The position numbers and the translations under genes are program-made. A stretch of 64,000 nt of DNA, taken from Symsagittifera roscoffensis. Taxonomy: Eukaryota; Xenacoelomorpha; Acoela; Convolutidae. This document shows positions 22,871 to 34,734 of this stretch, one piece after another. Location: assembly GCF_963678635.1 (NCBI RefSeq), contig NC_087065.1:65133374-65197373 (forward strand), in the 5' to 3' direction. Position 1 is the first letter of the stretch; each line of letters opens with the position of its first letter. Under the pieces are notes generated by a model that was not told the origin of the DNA, searched no databases, and worked only from the letters and a program-made list of their open reading frames with translations.

Positions 22871-23652
22871 TCAAGTTTCTTGTTTTTTCGTGGCCGCCAC
22901 TGTGACTATTGACATGACTCTTGCCCCAATTTTCGTGATGCCAAATGGTTTTCTAGTCACCATTTTCAAGGTGTTGCAATTACTTCTACTCCTTGAGTTC
23001 TCTCCGGTCTCTGGTTGTGGTCTTGTCATACAGAGTGTTTCATTCAATTTCTGTTTTTCTATTTCCTGTTTCAGCCGTTTCTCGCTTTCTTTAGTCGCCA
23101 ATTCTTGCTTCACGTTGTTGATCACATCTGCAGCTGCTTTCTCGTAGTTTATCTCTAGTGATTTCCCCATCTCGGCCCCCGTGTCATCTTTCACTGTCTT
23201 TGTTGATGATTCACTACTCGCTGCCTCTTTGTTGTTCAAGCCATTTTCAGCTTGTCTATTCCTGGTATTTTGCACAGCGGCCAGTGATAGTTTGTGTTTC
23301 GGTTGATTCTGATTCTTCACCGCCTTCCTAAACAAAAGACAGTCCATCCTGAAATGGCCCTTTGATTGCTTAAAAAAACACCTCGAGCCTACCTTGATGA
23401 TCAAGCCACTGTAAAACTCACTTTCTTCCGTTTGACTCATATTCTTTTCCTCTGGTTCGTATCCCAAGCATTGAAAACCTCGCTGGTATGTCGTGCAATC
23501 CGCCACATGATGATCCCCTGATCCACAAGTTGCGCATGACCTACGTTTCTCCATATTGTCTCCAGGCTTGTACCATGACGATCTTTGTGGTTGGCTCCCC
23601 CCTGCATGTTCCTGCCTTCTGAGAACGAGTACTTTTTTGGTTTCATCAACAT
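22871..23652 (-). pseudogene. Nucleocapsid zinc knuckles, element I
   Basis: The first knuckle CATCGSGDHHVADC is an intact C-x2-C-x4-H-x4-C. The second, CFFKQSKGHFRMDC, has Lys in place of its second Cys, so its zinc site is lost, while element II keeps all four ligands. A charged coiled-coil-like region follows. The knuckles bind element RNA for packaging in this family. Confidence 0.75.
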
Positions 23653-25416
23653 GTACTCTCTTGATTTTGTCTCATCTCTTCTGGAGTTGGTGCATTATCT
23701 TTTGATAGGGTATAATACGTTACCAACATCGTTCTCAAGTCGTCACTTCGCACCACGTCAATAAACTTTGAAGCGATGCCGAAGTTTCTTCTGTTCGTCG
23801 ATTCTTCCGGGTCGCTTCTCCTCCTCAAGCTCTCAAGATCATCCAGAAATCGATCGATTGACTCGTCTTCCCTTTGTCTTCTTTTTTCAAAATTCATCAT
23901 CGCTTGATGAACCTTCATTCCTAATCTGAATCGATCCAACAGTATCTCGAAGATTTTGTCCACAGTATCACGCTCCTCCTCGTGTTTTGCTACTACGCTT
24001 TTTAGTGCTATGCCTTCTAGATTGCTTAGTATTGCTGTTCAGGTCTGCCTTTCGTTATTCAGGTTGTCCTGTTCTAGATGTAGTCTCAAGATTTCTACCC
24101 AGGTATCAATTCAGCCGTCCGTATCAATTCAGCCATCTTTAAATTCCTTCGGTTTCTTGTAGGTTTTTTCTAGATTTACCACTTCCTCCGTCACTCGAAT
24201 CTGTATTCCTTGTTGCAAATGCCTCAAGTGTTCTGTTCATCATATCCCAGGTATTTGTCCACATCAAAGCGTCAGGTGTTACACTTTTGTGTGTACTCGA
24301 GTCCCCCGCTGCATTCGTCGAGTTTGAGGTTCCACCCTTCATAGTAGTCTTGGACCCTACTGCCCCTATGCTCGTTGCACTCCGGGGTAAGGGTGTAGAC
24401 TCCCGTTTCTTCCGTTGCGGTTCTACAAAGTCGACTCTAGTTCCCTGTAGTTTTTCTGCCAGTAATTTATCTTGTGCTATAGAGTTTCTCAAGAGTGCAT
24501 CCAGTTTGGACCGTATGGCACAAGAACTTTTAGCTTGATCCTTGCTCATTGTATCCATTCTGGTCTCTAGATTCCACAGATTCTCGTTCACGGTGTCATA
24601 CCGTTTCTTCATGTCTTCCATATCCTTCTTGATATATTTCTCTCGCTCTTTGTAGGTAGTTGCAGTTTTTCTTCCGTGGCCCTTGCTAAGACATAATAGT
24701 TATCCAGGTTCTCGTTTTTGTTAGGTCTTATTTCCTTTTTCAGCTCTTGGCGGTCCTCCTCACTGCATTTCAACTTTTTGTCTATTACATTTAACTTTGT
24801 CATTAACTCTCCCAGCTCTACTGAAGTTGTTTCCGTTTCATCAGCTCAATTATCTTGGCTAGCTGTTGCTTCTCGCGTGGCTTCCTCTTTATCCTTTCTA
24901 GTTTTCGTCGTTATCGTGGAAACTGTCCCAAAGGTTTTGCTTTTCTCGGTCACTGCCGTTATCTCCTCCTTCTCTCTTGGCTTCATTCCGACCATCGCAG
25001 CAATCCTCTCAAAGAATGACGTTTTCTTCGTTTGTGAACCGTCTTTTATCATCTCCGGTGTGTTGTTCGCCTCGGCTCCGTTGCCTATTGGTGAGAACTT
25101 TATGATGATGTTCTGTTCCTGTTCTTCTGTATTTGGCATAGGTGTTGACTCCGTCTCCCTCCGTTCCATTCCATCTAATTTCTGATCTGGTGTTTCTAGT
25201 TCAGTCTCTTTTGCTGGTATGCTTTGTTCTTCCATTGTTTTTTCTTTCGTCTTCTGTTTCTTGTTGCTTTTTGTGCTGACCATATTCACTGAAATATTCT
25301 TCCTCATTACTCTCGGATTTATTGGTGTTGGTTTCTTTTGCCTTCAGGTATGGTTTTGCTTGAGTCCTGTTCCCTTACTTTCAGTTATCGATACCCTATT
25401 TCTCTTCATGATTTTT
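23646..25416 (-). pseudogene. Gag, element I
   Basis: Gag is spread over several frames: an N-terminal region starting near 25416 (MKRNRVSIT), then NISVNMVST and TTES-TPMPN in 24846-25307. A coiled-coil block follows at 24139-24803, ending with MNRTLEAFATRNTDSS. Last is the capsid-like retrotrans_gag core at 23646-23963 (HQAMMNFEKRRQREDESIDRFLDDLE). It is homologous over its length with the gag of element III and more distantly with element II. Frame breaks near 25310, 24820 and 24000 make it defective. Confidence 0.75.
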
Positions 25417-25539
25417 ATATATACAAATTTTTTTACCTACAATTTTAAAATTTTTAAGTCCCTACTGTAAAATCTGGTCGAAATTATAAGAAAACTCATT
25501 AAACATTAAGAATTAAAACCAGTCGAACTAATCTGAATC

Positions 25540-26100
25540 AGTTTTGAGTCCCCTTGTTCAGGCCTTAGGACCCTTCGTTCTAGTATTGGGATGCTTTAGC
25601 ACTGTCCCTGGATTTCTTGTTAATCTCCTAGGACAGTTCACTCAATTGTTGGGACACTTCGATGGGGTTTTAGTACACTTGGTACTGTCCTAGTACCCCT
25701 TTATACCCTCCTAGGACCCTTCGCTCAAGTGTTGTGACACTTCGTTACTGTCCCAGGACTTTTTGAACTCTCCTAGGACCCTTTAATCAAGTGTTGGTAC
25801 ACTTTGTTGCTGTGTACCAAAGAGTTCACAAAACCCATTTCTGTACCTAGGAGAGTTCACAAAACCCATTTCTGAACTCTCATAGGACCCTTCGCTCAGG
25901 TGTTGGTTGCTGTCCCGGGACTTTTCTGAACTCTCCTACGACCCTTCGCTCAGGTGTCGGTACACTTCGTTGCTGTCCCAGGACTTTTCCAAACTCTCCC
26001 AGGACCCTTTGCTGAAGTGTTGGGACACTCTCCTAGGACCCTTCCTTCAATTGTTGGGACACTTAGATCGCTATCCCAAGACCACCGGCAAGATTTTACT
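25540..26100. repeat. Leader minisatellite of element I
   Basis: Imperfect units of about 50-70 bp are built from 'ctcctaggacccttcgctca', 'tgttgggacacttcg' and 'tgctgtcccaggactttt'. On the element's own strand these read '...gtcctgggacag...', related to the 'cttgggacag' units in the leader of element III. The block sits between gag and the missing 5' LTR. Confidence 0.8.
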
Positions 26101-26397
26101 TCTTCCCACCTCGTAGCTCAAGCGTTTCTTCGCCTGATATTTCCCCGTACCTAATGCCGAGCATTGGGATACCTGATCCACTGTCCCAGTACCAACTCTG
26201 GAGCTCTATCATAAAAAATAATCCCCAAAACCCAATTCTGTTCACCAAAATATTCATTATTAAGTCCCCTAAAAATGCCTTCCCTGTTTCAATCCGATGC
26301 AAGTAGAAACACGACTTGTTTGTTAGTCTATAACATTAGCCAATTCGTTAAAATTCTCCTAAACCTGGCCCAAAAACATACAAATTTTGAGAATTAA
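26101..26397 (-). other. Remaining leader of element I
   Basis: AT-rich, with no coding motif. It stops at about 26398, where the sequence becomes identical to p6 of element II. I see no PBS or LTR here. Confidence 0.5.
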
Positions 26398-26832
26398 TTT
26401 TCTGTTCTAGATTCAATATTGACTCTAAAGAACTAAACATGCTGTAGAATCCTAGTGTAGTCACTAGATTCACCTCGGTTCCTCCATGCCAATCTGCTAT
26501 CAGTTCCGTTTCCGTTCTTGCTTTCATCACGACATTCCCAAACAATATCGTCAATTGCTTGTGTTGTCTTTCTAGGGTTTTCACACAGTCCAGACCTCCA
26601 CAAACGCGACCTTCCAGTCCACAGACTTCCGCCAGACAGCTACCAGGTTTGACCCAGTCTTCTGGTCCCCAGCCAGGCAACTCCACTTTGTCTTCCCCGT
26701 TGCTACTAGAGGCTGTTATCATCACATTATATATGATGTTCAGGTCACGCAGGTTACAATCTGCATTCAGCTCCCTCTGCACGTCTTGTGTCGCCCGTAA
26801 TATCGAGTCAGCGTTGGGACTAGGACACCATG
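26398..26832 (-). pseudogene. p6 fragment (third, partial copy)
   Basis: This matches p6 residues of about 287-430 (CPSPNADSILRATQDVQREL to SLESILNLEQK) with only a few changes. The match ends abruptly after NLEQK at the junction with the element I leader. It is the outermost remnant of the tandem 3.5 kb units. Confidence 0.9.
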
Positions 26833-26872
26833 TCAAGACTAAACATTTTCTCAAGGTCAAACTTCAAAATAC

Positions 26873-27785
26873 TGTAACATTCGCCCGGAAGATACATATC
26901 GACGGAAAAATAAACTAAGTCATAAGACGACTGGCCAATGTCTAGACAGAGCTTTACATGCTTTTAACCGTCTCTACCAAGCCAGTACTTTCGGTGGTCT
27001 TTCTAACATCGGTCGACAAAAAACGTTACTGCTTTCGGCTTCTGTCAAAACACTCAAATTAACTTAATTACATGCAGAAATAGTGAGCTCATGGCTGGGT
27101 CTCAGTATCCCCAGACCACGAGGTCACTTCTAAAATCAGGGCTTTTACCGTTTATTGAATTTTTATTGTTTTTGTTCAGTAGATAAAAATCATCATCTCT
27201 ATCGAAGATGGATCAAACCTTTCCCCCAACTTCTAGCTTCTCATCCTAGCAAAATGAATTCAGATGTTAATTAAATTCAACTCAGGACATTACAGGGAAG
27301 CTAAAAGTTTATATAAGTTAATAAAAGTTCCAGTCCTGAGACCCCTCCGGATTCCTGAATCCGGGGAAATAAGGCTCTTATTCTCCTTCCGGAAGGCTGG
27401 TTTTCCACCCTTCACCGTTGTTCGCAACGGCCTTGCAACTATTTTAGCGACACAATAGTTGCAACTCGGAAAGGTCTCTGCTACTTCTGCAATTTGTTGT
27501 TGTTTCTCAATCACAATCTCCGTTGTTAACGCTACCGCAACTAATGTTGTTGTGTTTTCCTTACGGTTTTCTGTCAAAATGGCCGTTTCTGACGTTTCTC
27601 AGAAATATGACGTCATACTTCGAATTTTTAAAATTTCAAAATACCAGAATATCTTGACCTTCACCGTTTGACCAATCGTTACAATAACGCTCTTATTCCT
27701 TCAAAATCGCCAATTCGGAAAATTCGCTGCTAAAAACTCGAATCTGCTGAGTCTGCATTTTGGTTCCTTCTGGTCGAATGTCACA
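26873..27785 (-). repeat. LTR copy in unit A
   Basis: On the element strand it starts TGTGACATTCG and ends CGAATGTTACA, so its ends are near-inverted repeats. It matches 30397-31311 almost exactly and the 5' LTR at 54510-55417 with more changes. Confidence 0.88.
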
Positions 27786-28608
27786 TACTCACCGGACAGT
27801 CCGGTCAAGGTCCTCATTGAATCTCGCAATGTTCGTAAAATAGGTAGAGTGTCATCGAACAGAATTACAAAATGCACGAAATTACTTTTATCCTTGTCAT
27901 ATCGACTCACTGCAGAATATAAATGGCATCATACTACATCACTATAGCCTTCAAGTTCTTTCATTAATCTGCACATTGAGGATATGACCTAAGATAAAAA
28001 CATATCTTCCGACTTCCAATGTCAATGTCCTGATTAAAAACTTTTTCTCCTAGATTTAAAAGGTGTTGGTTTGCAGGACAGTCCTGCCAACCAACAAGCT
28101 AAAATTATCCTACTATGCTTCTTCCCTTCGGAAATCTCGCTTGTTATTGTCCTGAATATTAAAACTAAGAAACTCTGTGGATAGAAAGAACAATGAAACA
28201 ATCTCCCTCTTCGAGAGATTACCCAAGCCTTTCATGTCACCACAAAGTGATCAGTTCTCCTAGCTGATTTAAAACAGTCATGCAGGCTGGAATATTTAAA
28301 TATACTCTTTACTCAAGCCTTTCTAAATAAATAGTGAGTAAGTGTCTCTAAAGCCACTTAACTAAAATCAAAATGCAAATTTATAAATGCAACAAATTCA
28401 AAACTCAACTAAATGTTTCAGTTTTCAATTTCAACTTGGTTGCTTAGTTTCTCAATTGAATTTTTTCACACACATAAAACAATTCTGAGTTTTAAATTTT
28501 TCTTCATCACTCCTTTGTTTTCTTCTTTTTTTCGTCGTTTAGAAGTTCTAAAACTTCTAAATTCTTCTAATTTCGTCTCTTTTTGCCTCTTGTTCTTTCG
28601 ACCGTTTG
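27786..28608 (-). other. 3' noncoding region between p6 stop and LTR (unit A)
   Basis: AT-rich, no coding frame of note. It contains a short inverted repeat, 'gttggtttgcaggacagtcctgccaaccaac', near 28068. No strong polypurine tract is visible directly beside the LTR, where the element strand reads 'gtccggtgagta'. Confidence 0.6.
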
Positions 28609-30356
28609 TCAATGTTCCATCTCTTCCTCCTGTGACACTGACTCTGCACTCTCAGATTCTGTGTCTTGCAACACATCGTTAGCTATTCTGACGCTGTTGG
28701 AAGCATTCCTCCAACACTTCTGCTCTTCTAACCTCTGTTTGCAACAAGGTAGGGGATCCACGTTAGATTCTCTGTTCCTGCAGAAGCTGTTGAGGAGACA
28801 CAACGTCACATTTCTCTCCAAATCTTCCTTCAACATCTCTGCCTTCTCCTTTCCACTACGTTCACTTGTCCTGGAAACTCTTTTCACAGCGGTGGTCACT
28901 GCATTCCGATGAGTCCCAAGAGCTCGCTTGAAAGCTCCTGCTCCAATGTCCAGCTGATATTCACTGTACACTCTACCGTGCTTCGACATATGCTTCTTAG
29001 CATATTCGTACAACCATGCAGTCATGTTAGCTCTGAACCATGGCATCAATCGTTTTCTTGCCCATACCTTCTTCACTTCCATCGGAATGTTTAGAATCTT
29101 GCACATTGTCTCGAAAAGATCTAAATCTTTTAGACAATCCAATTTCCGCAACTGCTCTCTCGTCGGTGCCTCCTGTCTATTGTTTTCTTTCACATGAGCT
29201 TCCAGCCATCGTATCGCCATCATAACTCCCACTATCACTATTGTTATGGGTTGTGATGAGTCTGGTAAACCCATTGAGAGCAGCTCTCCAGAGTCCAAGA
29301 TCAACGCCAGATTACTACGCTTGGGATACCACCAGGTCTGCAGCAGGCAGTGGCAGGGAAACTCGTCATGTGTCATCATGATGCTCCTCCAATTACGTTT
29401 TCCCGAAGCTTCCAGTAATGGTTCCACTTCCATCATCACTCGGTGGACTCCATCATTCTCGTCTACTGTATTGTAATCTGTAACAGTTGATCCTCCCTGT
29501 TTCTGTCTCTCAAATTCACTGAAGTTCCCACTCACGTATCCCATGAACTTCCTTCCCAGTATCGATTCCAACTCCTCCTTTCTTCTCTCTTGAACTGCTG
29601 AGAACATCTTACATAGCAACTCGTAAAACTTTTCGGACATTCTCGTTAGTCTCACACACTTTGGCACTGAGAAGGCTTGATCTACGATCGTTCTCGTACT
29701 CTTTATATCCACAGCTACAAAATGCACCGGGTATCTGCTCTTGCACATTGGAGCCAATGTCGAGCCCACCAAATATCGTGCTCCTGATGGTCTACAATAA
29801 GTCTCACTGTGTCTGATGTTCATTTCCGCCTCGATCGCTTCCCTCCATTTTCCTATGTGTTTCTGCTCGGTTTGCAGAACTCCTGGGAATACTTCTACAC
29901 TGATGGCAGTGACCATCTCATGTTTCTGTTCTAGATTCAATAGTGACTCTAAAGAACTAAACATGCTGTAGAATCCTAGTGCAGTCACTAGATTCACCTC
30001 AGTTCCTCCATGGCAATCTGCTATCAGTTCCGTTTCCGTTCTTGCTTTCATCACGACATTCCCAAACAATATCGTCAATTGCTTGTGTTGTCTTTCTAGG
30101 GTTTTCACACAGTCCAGACCTCCACAAACGCGACCTTCCAGTCCACAGACTTCCGCCAGACAGCTACCAGGTTTGACCCAGTCTTCTGGTCCCCAGCCAG
30201 GCAACTCCACTTTGTCTTCCCCGTTGCTCCTAGAGGCTGTTATCATCAGATTATATATGATGTTCAGGTCACGCAGGTTACAATCTACATTCAGCTCCCT
30301 CTGCACGTCTTGTGTCGCCCGTAATATTGAGTCAGCGTTGGGACTAGGACACCATG
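28609..30356 (-). pseudogene. Truncated p6 (second copy)
   Basis: The frame is open and nearly identical to residues 287-867 of full-length p6 but lacks the N-terminal 286 residues. At 30357 the sequence switches to the insertion-site flank. A frame can be extended into that flank (TLRKCLVLTW), but this is a junction artefact. Probably not expressed as a normal protein. Confidence 0.85.
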
Positions 30357-30396
30357 TCAAGACTAAACATTTTCTCAAGGTCAAACTTCAAAATAC

Positions 30397-31311
30397 TGTA
30401 ACATTCGCCCGGAAGATACATATCGACGGAAAAATAAACTAAGTCATAAGACGACTGGCCAATGTCTAGACAGAGCTTTACATGCTTTTAACCGTCTCTA
30501 CCAAGCCAGTACTTTCGGTGGTCTTTCTAACATCGGTCGACAAAAAACGTTACTGCTTTCGGCTTCGGTCAAAACACTCAAATTAACTTAATTACATGCA
30601 GAAATAGTGAGTTCATGGCTGGGTCTCAGTATCCCCAGACCACGAGGTCACTTCTAAAACCAGGGCGCTTTTACCGTTTATTGAATTATTATTGTTTTTG
30701 TTCAGAAGATAAAAATCATCATCTCCATCGAAGATGGATCAACCCTTTCCCCCAACTCCTAGCTTCTCATCCTAGCAAAATGAATTCAGATGTTAATTAA
30801 ATTCAACTCAGGACATGACAGGGAAGCTAAAAGTTTATATAAGTTAATAAAAGTTCAAGTCCTGAGACCCCTCCGGATTCCTGAATCCGGGTAAATAAGG
30901 CTTTTATTCTCCTTCCGGAAGGCTGGTTTTCCACCCTTCACCGTTGTTCGCAACGGCCTTGCAACTATTTTAGCGACACAATAGTTGCAACTCGGAAAGG
31001 TCTCTGCTACTTCTGTAATTAGTTGTTGTTTCTCAATCACAATCTCCGTTGTTAACGCTACCGCAACTAATGTTGTTGTGTTTTCCTTACGGTTTTCGGT
31101 CAAAATGGCCGTTTCTGACGTTTCTCAGAAATATGACGTCATACTTCGAATTTTTAAAATTTCAAAATACCAGAATATCTTGACCTTCACCGTTTGACCA
31201 ATCGTTACAATAACGCTCTTATTCCTTCAAAATCGCCAATTCAGAAAATTTGCTGCTAAAAACTCGAATCTGCTGAGTCTGCATTTTGGTTCCTTCTGGT
31301 CGAATGTCACA
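30397..31311 (-). repeat. 3' LTR of element II (915 bp)
   Basis: Its ends are TGTGACATTCG and CGAATGTTACA on the element strand. It is followed, in element orientation, by 'gtattttgaag', which matches the insertion-site sequence. Close to the unit A copy and about 5-8 percent different by eye from the 5' LTR in the parts I compared. Confidence 0.88.
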
Positions 31312-32134
31312 TACTCACCGGACAGTCCGGTCAATGTCCTCATTGAATCTCGCAATGTTCGTAAAATAGGTAGAGTGTCATCGAACAGAATTACAAAATG
31401 CACGAAATTACTTTTATCCTTGTCATATCGACTCACTGCAGAATATAAATGGCATCATACTACATCACTATAGCCTTCAAGTTCTTTCATTAATCTGCAC
31501 ATTGAGGATATGACCTAAGATAAAAACATATCTTCCGACTTCCAATGTCAATGTCCTGATTAAAAACTTTTTCTCCTAGATTTAAAAGGTGTTGGTTTGC
31601 AGGACAGTCCTGCCAACCAACAAGCTAAAATTATCCTACTATGCTTCTTCCCTTCGGAAATCTCGCTTGTTATTGTCCTGAATATTAAAACTAAGAAACT
31701 CTGTGGATAGAAAGAACAATGAAACAATCTCCCTCTTCGAGAGATTACCCAAGCCTTTCATGTCACCACAAAGTGATCAGTTCTCCTAGCTGATTTAAAA
31801 CAGTCATGCAGGCTGGAATATTTAAATATACTCTTTACTCAAGCCTTTCTAAATAAATAGTGAGTAAGTGTCTCTAAAGCCACTTAACTAAAATCAAAAT
31901 GCAAATTTATAAATGCAACAAATTCAAAACTCAACTAAATGTTTCAGTTTTCAATTTCAACTTGGTTGCTTAGTTTCTCAATTGAATTTTTTCACACACA
32001 TAAAACAATTCTGAGTTTTAAATTTTTCTTCATCACTCCTTTGTTTTCTTCTTTTTTTCGTCGTTTAGAAGTTCTAAAACTTCTAAATTCTTCTAATTTC
32101 GTCTCTTTTTGCCTCTTGTTCTTTCGACCGTTTG
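31312..32134 (-). other. 3' noncoding region of element II (unit B)
   Basis: Same as the unit A noncoding stretch. It lies between the p6 stop and the 3' LTR and no gene is seen. Confidence 0.6.
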
Positions 32135-34693
32135 TCAATGTTCCATCTCTTCCTCCTGTGACACTGACTCTGCACTCTCAGTTTCTGTGTCTTGCAACAC
32201 ATCGTTAGCTATTCTGACGCTGTTGGAAGCATTCCTCCAACACTTATGCTCTTCTAACCTCTGTTTGCAACAAGGTAGGGGATCCACGTTAGATTCTCTG
32301 TTCCTGCAGAAGCTGTTGAGGAGACACAACGTCACATTTCTCTCCAAATCTTCCTTCAACATCTCTGCCTTCTCCTTTCCACTACGTTCACTTGTCCTGG
32401 AAACTCTTTTCACAGCGGTGGTCACTGCATTCCGATGAGTCCCAAGAGCTCGCTTGAAAGCTCCTGCTCCAATGTCCAGCTGATATTCACTGTACACTCT
32501 GCCGTGCTTCGACATATGCTTCTTAGCATATTCGTACAACCATGCAGTCATGTTAGCTCTGAACCATGGCATCAATCGTTTTCTTGCCCATGCCTTCTTC
32601 ACTTCCATCGGAATGTTTAGAATCTTGCACATTGTCTCGAAAAGATCGAAATCTTTTAGACAATCCAATTTCCGCAACTGCTCTCTCGTCGGTGCCTCCT
32701 GTCTAATGTTTTCTTTCACATGAGCTTCCAGCCATCGTATCGCCATCATAACTCCCACTATCACTATTGTTATGGGTTGTGATGAGTCTGGTAAACCCAT
32801 TGAGAGCAGCTCTCCAGAGTCCAAGATCAACGCCAGATTACTACGCTTGGGATACCACCAGGTCTGCAGCAGGCAGTGGCAGGGAAACTCGTCATGTGTC
32901 AACATGATGCTCCTCCAATTACGTTTTCCCGAAGCTTCCAGTAATGGTTCCACTTCCATCATCACTCGGTGGACTTCATCATTCTCGTCTACTGTATTGT
33001 AATCTGTAACAGTTGATCCTCCCTGTTTCTGTCTCTCAAATTCACTGAAGTTCCCACTCACGTATCCCATGAACTTCCTTCCCAGTATCGATTCCAACTC
33101 CTCCTTTCTTCTCTCTTGAACTGCTGAGAACATCTTACATAGCAACTCGTAAAACTTTTCGGACATTCTCGTTAGTCTCACACACTTTGGCACTGAGAAG
33201 GCTTGATCTACGATCGTTCTCGTACTCTTTATATCCACAGCTACAAAATGCACCGGGTATCTGCTCTTGCACATTGGAGCCAATGTCGAGCCCACCAAAT
33301 ATCGTGCTCCTGATGGTCTACAATAAGTCTCACTGTGTCTGATGTTCATTTCCGCCTCGATCGCTTCCCTCCATTTTCCTATGTGTTTCTGCTCGGTTTG
33401 CAGAACTCCTGGGAATACTTCTACACTGATGGCAGTGACCATCTCATTTTTCTGTTCTAGATTCAATAGTGACTCTAAAGAACTAAACATGCTGTAGAAT
33501 CCTAGTGCAGTCACTAGATTCACCTCAGTTCCTCCATGGCAATCTGCTATCAGTTCCGTTTCCGTTCTTGCTTTCATCACGACATTCCCAAACAATATCG
33601 TCAATTGCTTGTGTTGTCTTTCTAGGGTTTTCACACAGTCCAGACCTCCACAAACGCGACCTTCCAGTCCACAGACTTCCGCCAGACAGCTACCAGGTTT
33701 GACCCAGTCTTCTGGTCCCCAGCCAGGCAACTCCACTTTGTCTTCCCCGTTGCTACTAGAGGCTGTTATCATCACATTATATATGATGTTCAGGTCACGC
33801 AGGTTACAATCTGCATTCAACTCCCTCTGCACGTCTTGTGTCGCCCGTAATATCCAGTCAGCGTTGGGACTAGGACACCATGATGGCCTCATTAATTCCC
33901 ACACGACCATCAAGCTCGTTCTCAGTAATTCATCTGAGAATCCCAACCCAAACTCCACTCTTTTGTCGGATTTTGGTACGGAAGGTGCAGTCACCTCTTC
34001 TTCCAAGACCAGTCCCAATTTGGTCTGCGGATTATTAGCGCTCTTAACTGTTACAATTCTCGACGTCCAGAATCTTAGCAACACTGCCTGCTCGTAATCG
34101 AAGAAGCAATCACGTATGTCTACCCTCAGGAAAGGGTTGTACGCTATCCCTATGATTCCGGACACATAGCTGCACGACTTCTTCTTGATCGGTCCACAGT
34201 ACTCACTGGATTTCGGCAGTGCACCCATAGACTCTTTAGTGAGTCTCAGCTCCTTGTTTGAGAATCTCTTGATTTCGTCTATCTTTCTCATGGGCTCTAA
34301 CTCCTCGGGTTCCTTCATATTCACCCTATTCGGTTTGCTTTGCTGCATATCCAGCAGTGCTAGCAAGAGTAAGGCTTTCGCTCGCTCATCGCCCTCCCTC
34401 AGCATCTTAGCACAAGTGTTCAATGCAGGTACTGAAATCTGCTCTATCATGAATCGAATGAAACAGAGAGCGTCTCTCCGCTTCGCACACGCTACCGCTG
34501 CTCCCTCTTGGATTATCAGATCCCTCAGGTTCGTCATTAGGAAAACCTTCTCTTCTTTTGACCTCTTCCTTTCTTCTGAATCATATTCTTCGCGAGTCAG
34601 TCCCATCATGCACCTGGCAAACCTCAGTTGTAACTCTGTTCTTACGTAAGGTACTGCCATGAGAGCGTGTATTCTTGGCGCAGTCCTCATCTC
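32135..34693 (-). CDS. p6: large post-pol protein of element II
   Basis: The open frame covers 867 codons back to 34738. The first ATG is codon 16 (34693), chosen as start; the frame upstream begins at the stop of p5 with a TTG. No family is recognised over most of the length. It has a Lys/Glu-rich N-terminus, Cys-rich stretches (CGLEGRVCGGLDC) and a basic C-terminus ending in acidic residues (ESVSQEEEMEH). Residues about 632-670 (NLALILDSGELL ... PITIVIVGVMMAI) resemble the degenerate SGNH-like strand pattern in p2 (PITIVFAGIND), but catalytic residues are absent. It is the last gene before the 3' LTR. Function unknown. Confidence 0.7.
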   Translation of the reverse strand, partial: EMRTAPRIHALMAVPYVRTELQLRFARCMMGLTREEYDSEERKRSKEEKVFLMTNLRDLIIQEGAAVACAKRRDALCFIRFMIEQISVPALNTCAKMLREGDERAKALLLLALLDMQQSKPNRVNMKEPEELEPMRKIDEIKRFSNKELRLTKESMGALPKSSEYCGPIKKKSCSYVSGIIGIAYNPFLRVDIRDCFFDYEQAVLLRFWTSRIVTVKSANNPQTKLGLVLEEEVTAPSVPKSDKRVEFGLGFSDELLRTSLMVVWELMRPSWCPSPNADWILRATQDVQRELNADCNLRDLNIIYNVMITASSSNGEDKVELPGWGPEDWVKPGSCLAEVCGLEGRVCGGLDCVKTLERQHKQLTILFGNVVMKARTETELIADCHGGTEVNLVTALGFYSMFSSLESLLNLEQKNEMVTAISVEVFPGVLQTEQKHIGKWREAIEAEMNIRHSETYCRPSGARYLVGSTLAPMCKSRYPVHFVAVDIKSTRTIVDQAFSVPKCVRLTRMSEKFYELLCKMFSAVQERRKEELESILGRKFMGYVSGNFSEFERQKQGGSTVTDYNTVDENDEVHRVMMEVEPLLEASGKRNWRSIMLTHDEFPCHCLLQTWWYPKRSNLALILDSGELLSMGLPDSSQPITIVIVGVMMAIRWLEAHVKENIRQEAPTREQLRKLDCLKDFDLFETMCKILNIPMEVKKAWARKRLMPWFRANMTAWLYEYAKKHMSKHGRVYSEYQLDIGAGAFKRALGTHRNAVTTAVKRVSRTSERSGKEKAEMLKEDLERNVTLCLLNSFCRNRESNVDPLPCCKQRLEEHKCWRNASNSVRIANDVLQDTETESAESVSQEEEMEH

Positions 34694-34734
34694 TTCTTCG
34701 AAGTACCGTAACACCACTGCTTTCCATGGAAGGC

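Larger units (their letters stand above)
16381..26395 (-). mobile_element. Ty3/Gypsy element I, truncated and broken
   Basis: Minus-strand order from 26.4 kb: minisatellite leader, gag, two CCHC-type knuckles (one degenerate), protease, RT with YVDD, RNase H, integrase, macro-like C-terminal extension, spacer, and a p1-like gene. Encoded proteins are clearly homologous to element II and its gag to element III. The 5' LTR is missing: the leader stops near 26395 against the duplicated 3' end of element II. The 3' part is cut after p1, where Pao sequence begins. Several frameshifts interrupt pol. Confidence 0.85.
26833..30356. repeat. Tandem 3.5-kb unit A (LTR + 3' noncoding + p6 C-half)
   Basis: This unit runs from 'tcaagactaaacattttctc' to 'ggactaggacaccatg' and repeats at 30357-33882 with only about 1-2 percent differences by eye. 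It contains 40 bp of insertion-site flank, a full LTR, 0.8 kb of noncoding DNA and the C-terminal two-thirds of p6. The array joins the flank to p6 at the same 'accatg' each time. Confidence 0.93.
30357..33882. repeat. Tandem 3.5-kb unit B
   Basis: Second unit of the array, 3526 bp, ending inside full-length p6 at the same 'ggacaccatg' breakpoint. It contains the LTR that best serves as 3' LTR of element II. Confidence 0.93.

Noticed and set aside
28609-30384. 591-codon frame starting TLRKCLVLTW as an independent gene
   Set aside because: It is a p6 C-terminal fragment extended by chance into the insertion-site flank at a tandem-duplication junction.
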